From: VAZQ01 sp963816745
GTDB lineage: Bacteria; Pseudomonadota; Alphaproteobacteria; Rhizobiales; Xanthobacteraceae
DNA: 64,000 nucleotides
Reading direction: 5' to 3'
NCBI GenBank assembly: GCA_963816745.1
Contig: CAWFLQ010000013.1
Span: forward strand, 682,001-746,000
The position numbers and the translations under genes were made by a program. Each line of letters opens with the position of its first letter. Within the stretch, counting starts at the first letter, position 1. A model generated the notes under the pieces. That model searched no databases. It was given only the letters and a program-made list of their open reading frames with translations, and had not been told where the DNA came from. Positions 61,696 through 64,000 of the stretch are shown piece by piece.

Positions 61696-62466
61696 ATGTC
61701 CGATCCTCTGATCATTGCCGGCCGCGAATTTCGCTCGCGCCTGTTTCTCGGCACCGCCGGCTATCCCAACCGCAAGCTCATGCTCGACTCCATCGCCGCG
61801 AGCGGAACCGAGATGGTCACGGCCTCGATCCGGCGCATCAGCCTCGCCGGCGAGGACGAGAGCCTGGTCGATCTGATCCCGAAGCACATCCATTTCCTGC
61901 CCAACACCGCGGGCTGCCAGACCGCGAAAGACGCGGTGCTCACGGCCGAGCTCGCGCGCGAGGCGCTCGAGACCAATTGGATCAAGCTCGAGGTCATCGG
62001 CGACCGCGAGCTGCTCTATCCCGACACCGAGGAACTGGTGCGCGCCACCGAGACGCTGGTCGGGAAGGGCTTCATCGTGCTGCCGTACTGTACCGAGGAT
62101 CCGGTCGTCTGCCGCAAGCTGGCGGATGCCGGCGCCGCCGCGGTCATGCCGCTCGGCGCTCCGATCGGATCGGGGCTCGGCATCTGCAATCCGCATCTGA
62201 TCGAGCTGATCTGTGCGCGCTCGCCGGTGCCGGTCGTGTGCGACGCCGGCATCGGCACCGCATCCGATGCCGCGCTGGCCTTGGAACTGGGTTGCTCGGC
62301 CGTCCTGCTCAACACCGCGGTGTCGAAGGCGCGCGATCCCGTGATGATGGCGAAGAGCATGCGCGCGGCGGTCGAGGCCGGCCGCTGGGCGCGGCTTGCC
62401 GGACGGATTCCGAAGCTCGCTCACGCCGAGCCGTCGAGCCCGCAATTCGGCCTTGTGGGCACGTGA
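61696..62466 (+). CDS. thiG: Thiazole synthase ThiG
   Basis: Forms the thiazole ring from deoxyxylulose phosphate, dehydroglycine and ThiS thiocarboxylate; 256-residue barrel. The Schiff-base Lys is in TNWIKLEVIGD; other markers are SRLFLGTAGYPN, LPNTAGCQTAKDAV, VMPLGAPIGSGLGI, VVCDAGIGTASDAALALELG and LLNTAVSKARDPVMMA. AAGGAGACAAAACAA precedes the ATG. Its stop overlaps the GTG of thiE. Confidence 0.96.
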   Translation: MSDPLIIAGREFRSRLFLGTAGYPNRKLMLDSIAASGTEMVTASIRRISLAGEDESLVDLIPKHIHFLPNTAGCQTAKDAVLTAELAREALETNWIKLEVIGDRELLYPDTEELVRATETLVGKGFIVLPYCTEDPVVCRKLADAGAAAVMPLGAPIGSGLGICNPHLIELICARSPVPVVCDAGIGTASDAALALELGCSAVLLNTAVSKARDPVMMAKSMRAAVEAGRWARLAGRIPKLAHAEPSSPQFGLVGT

Positions 62467-63086
62467 GGCTTCCCGATCCTCCGTTCCTGCTCGTCACCGA
62501 CCGCCATCAGGCCCGGTTGCCGCTGTCCGATGTGGTCGACGCGGCGCTTTCGGCCGGCTGCCGGTGGGTGAGCCTGCGGGAAAAGGATCTGTCCGAGGAC
62601 GATCAGATTGCGCTCGCCGAAAGGCTGTTGCCGATCGCGCGGCAACACGGCGCGTGCCTGACGCTCCACGGCGAGGCCGAGCTGGCGAAAACCTGCGGCA
62701 GCGACGGCGTGCACTTGCCGGCCGGCAGCGATCCCGTTGCGGCGCGGAAGCTGCTCGGGCCCGCCAAGCTCATCGGCGTATCGATCCATACCGTGACCGA
62801 AGCCGAGGCGCTCGATCGCAGCGTCGTCGACTATGCCATTGCGGGGCCTGCGTTCGAAACACCGAGCAAGCCCGGCTACGGCCCCGAGATCGGCCGCAAG
62901 GGGCTCTCCGAGATCGCGCGCGCAGCGCCGGTGCCGGTGCTCGCCATCGGCGGCCTCAACGTCACGCGGGCAGCGGAAGTGCTGGCGGCCGGTCCGGTCG
63001 GCTTCGCCGTCATGGGCGGCGTGATGCGTGCAACCGATCCGGGGCGAGAGGTGAGGGGGCTGTTGAGCGTGCTCGCCCAGGTGTGA
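62463..63086 (+). CDS. thiE: Thiamine-phosphate synthase ThiE
   Basis: Couples the thiazole and pyrimidine halves to thiamine phosphate; 207 residues. Markers are FLLVTDRHQARL, WVSLREKDLSEDDQIALAE, LTLHGEAELAKTCGSDGVHLPAGSD, IGVSIHTVTEAEALDRS, YAIAGPAFETPSKPGYGP and VLAIGGLNVTRAAEVLAAGPVGFAVMGG. The GTG at 62463 overlaps the thiG stop (GTGA). It is the last gene under the riboswitch. An AT-rich segment follows its stop. Confidence 0.94.
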   Translation: MRLPDPPFLLVTDRHQARLPLSDVVDAALSAGCRWVSLREKDLSEDDQIALAERLLPIARQHGACLTLHGEAELAKTCGSDGVHLPAGSDPVAARKLLGPAKLIGVSIHTVTEAEALDRSVVDYAIAGPAFETPSKPGYGPEIGRKGLSEIARAAPVPVLAIGGLNVTRAAEVLAAGPVGFAVMGGVMRATDPGREVRGLLSVLAQV

Positions 63087-63113
63087 TGCTGCCTACGATA
63101 CGAATATTATTAT

Positions 63114-63142
63114 TGACTACATATTGTCTCTAAGCTAGAAGC
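63114..63142 (+). promoter_or_regulatory. Candidate promoter of a non-coding transcript
   Basis: TTGACT at 63114-63119 and TAGAAG at 63137-63142 are separated by 17 bases, in the most AT-rich stretch of this region. Transcription would start near 63149 and run into the hairpin-dense segment. The -10 match is partial. Confidence 0.4.
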
Positions 63143-63545
63143 CCAATGCCTCGCTCATTGAAGGGCGTCTTCCGGAGACGGTCCATAGGCGGAGCGAGGT
63201 GTGGCGTCCCGCGGCTGTGGCTCGTAACCGCAGGCTTACTCGGGAGGCCCGGGGCACCGCCCGCCAGGCACTACGACCTGGCTGCGAGGAGCTCGCTGCA
63301 CGGGTTGCGGAGGACAATTCCGCAGACGGAAGCGCGGCCCCCGGCCACAAATCGCCACGGTGGAGCGCCGAAAGGCGCGCGTCCTACGTTATTGGACGCA
63401 GGGCGCCTCGCAAGCGCCCGGCCCGCCGCGTCACGTGCGGGCCAGCCGGGTGCCGCTGCACCCGGGCGCCTGTCGGCGCTCCGCCCACCCTTCGCGGTGG
63501 GGATTCTATTTCACGACCCGGGCGCAATCGCGCCGCGGGAACGAA
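63143..63545 (+). ncRNA. Hairpin-dense GC-rich segment, candidate structured RNA
   Basis: Open frames here are Arg/Pro/Ala-rich and none looks like a protein. The stretch contains successive stems: CCAGG...CCTGG, GCGAG-GAG-CTCGC, TGCGGA...TCCGCA, GCGCC-GAAA-GGCGC with a GNRA loop at about 63368-63381, GGGCGC...GCGCCC, CGGGTGC-CGCT-GCACCCG, and CCCACC-CTTCGC-GGTGGG at 63484-63501 followed by GATTCTATTTC, a weak terminator. It is not a tRNA, SRP, RNase P or tmRNA by any motif I can see. It may instead be a Bradyrhizobium-type dispersed repeat. Confidence 0.35.
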
Positions 63546-63637
63546 TACGGCTGTTTGACAAGTGAAGAAGGCATAGGCGGATCGACAAAAAAGCGTTTGC
63601 GTCCGTCTTCGCGGCTATGACCCGATCCGCCGACGCA

Positions 63638-64000
63638 TTACCCCCGCCCGCGATAGGGCGCCACGCCCTGATCCGGCAGCCATACGCCCGCCGGCAGCTT
63701 GCCCGCCTGCCAAAACACGTCGATCGGCATGCCGCCGCGCGGATACCAGTAGCCGCCGATGCGCAGGAATTTCGGCTTGAGGAACGCGACCAGCTTTTTG
63801 CCGATCGCGACGGTGCAGTCTTCGTGGACGCCGCCGACATTGCGGAAGCTGCCGAGATAAAGCTTGAGCGACTTCGACTCGACCAGCCATTTCCCGGGCA
63901 CATAGTCGATCACCAGATGCGCGAAATCCGGTTGGCCGGTGATCGGGCAGAGCGTGGTGAATTCGGGCGCGGTGAAGCGTGCGACGTAGTTGGTGTCGGG
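63638..64000 (-). CDS. queF: NADPH-dependent 7-cyano-7-deazaguanine reductase QueF (partial)
   Basis: Reduces preQ0 to preQ1 in queuosine synthesis. The visible 120 residues are the C-terminal part of a type I QueF: FTTLCPITGQPDFAHL with the nucleophile Cys, then the QueF motif VESKSLKLYLGSFR with the substrate-binding Glu, and a C-terminal region KLVAFLKPKFLRIGGYWYPRGG. The stop is at 63638; the 5' end lies beyond the window. Confidence 0.95.
   Translation of the reverse strand, partial: PDTNYVARFTAPEFTTLCPITGQPDFAHLVIDYVPGKWLVESKSLKLYLGSFRNVGGVHEDCTVAIGKKLVAFLKPKFLRIGGYWYPRGGMPIDVFWQAGKLPAGVWLPDQGVAPYRGRG

Noticed and set aside
63146..63565. 139-residue protein on the plus strand after thiE
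   Set aside because: The translation is Arg/Pro/Ala-rich without domains, and the DNA is dominated by short stems, which fits RNA or repeat better.
1..64000. CRISPR arrays, rRNA, tRNA, integrases and transposase genes
   Set aside because: I looked for regular spaced repeats, cloverleaf sequences and recombinase motifs on both strands and saw none I could defend.

Overview
The window is high-GC DNA from an alphaproteobacterium, most likely a Hyphomicrobiales species near Bradyrhizobium, Rhodopseudomonas or Xanthobacteraceae. The basis is the gene order ppiD-trpE...trpG-trpD-trpC-moaC-moeA next to tpiA...secG-pyrG...kdsA, a lanthanide-type methanol dehydrogenase cluster, and short palindromic repeats of a kind common in those genomes. 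This is inferred from gene content, not from a search.

Layout. 1-3.9 kb: small hypothetical genes on the minus strand, a duplicated hairpin-forming element and an orphan terminator. 4-5.6 kb: a membrane-anchored substrate-binding protein. 5.7-10 kb: moeA, moaC, trpC, trpD and trpG on the minus strand. 10-16 kb: an insert that separates trpG from trpE and carries a flavin monooxygenase, NIPSNAP, YjbR and DUF6894 proteins, then a cupin, a metallopeptidase and an ATP-grasp ligase downstream of trpE. 16-20.4 kb: trpE, ppiD and the divergent tpiA. 20.5-38 kb: an accessory block between tpiA and secG, with a catabolic cluster (LLM monooxygenase, two GMC dehydrogenases, a Tat-exported small subunit, an amidohydrolase, a MaoC protein), an HlyD/ABC-2/HlyD exporter, a ba3-type oxidase and c-type cytochromes. 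38-44 kb: secG, pyrG, a NIPSNAP protein, a VOC protein, guanine deaminase and kdsA. 44-47 kb: a YjfL-YjfM-YjfC-like set and an MFS transporter. 47.3-49.1 kb: a hydroxyacid dehydrogenase and a pentapeptide-repeat protein. 49.4-58.9 kb: a C1 module of XoxF, a cytochrome, XoxJ, three accessory periplasmic proteins, glutathione-dependent formaldehyde dehydrogenase and Gfa. 59-63.1 kb: an interrupted hydrolase, then a TPP riboswitch controlling thiO-thiS-thiG-thiE. 63.1-63.6 kb: a hairpin-dense non-coding stretch. The window ends inside queF.

Two results stand out. First, a two-hairpin palindromic element of about 166-169 bp occurs twice in opposite orientation. One copy sits in frame inside the Tat signal peptide of the amidohydrolase; the other supplies the start codon of moaC. 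An unrelated 169-bp element with a similar two-hairpin plan lies downstream of xoxJ. Second, seven conserved genes, including pyrG, trpD and trpE, are broken by ten single-base frameshifts that can all be read as +1 insertions. This pattern looks like an insertion-biased sequencing or assembly error. The affected genes are annotated here as full-length.
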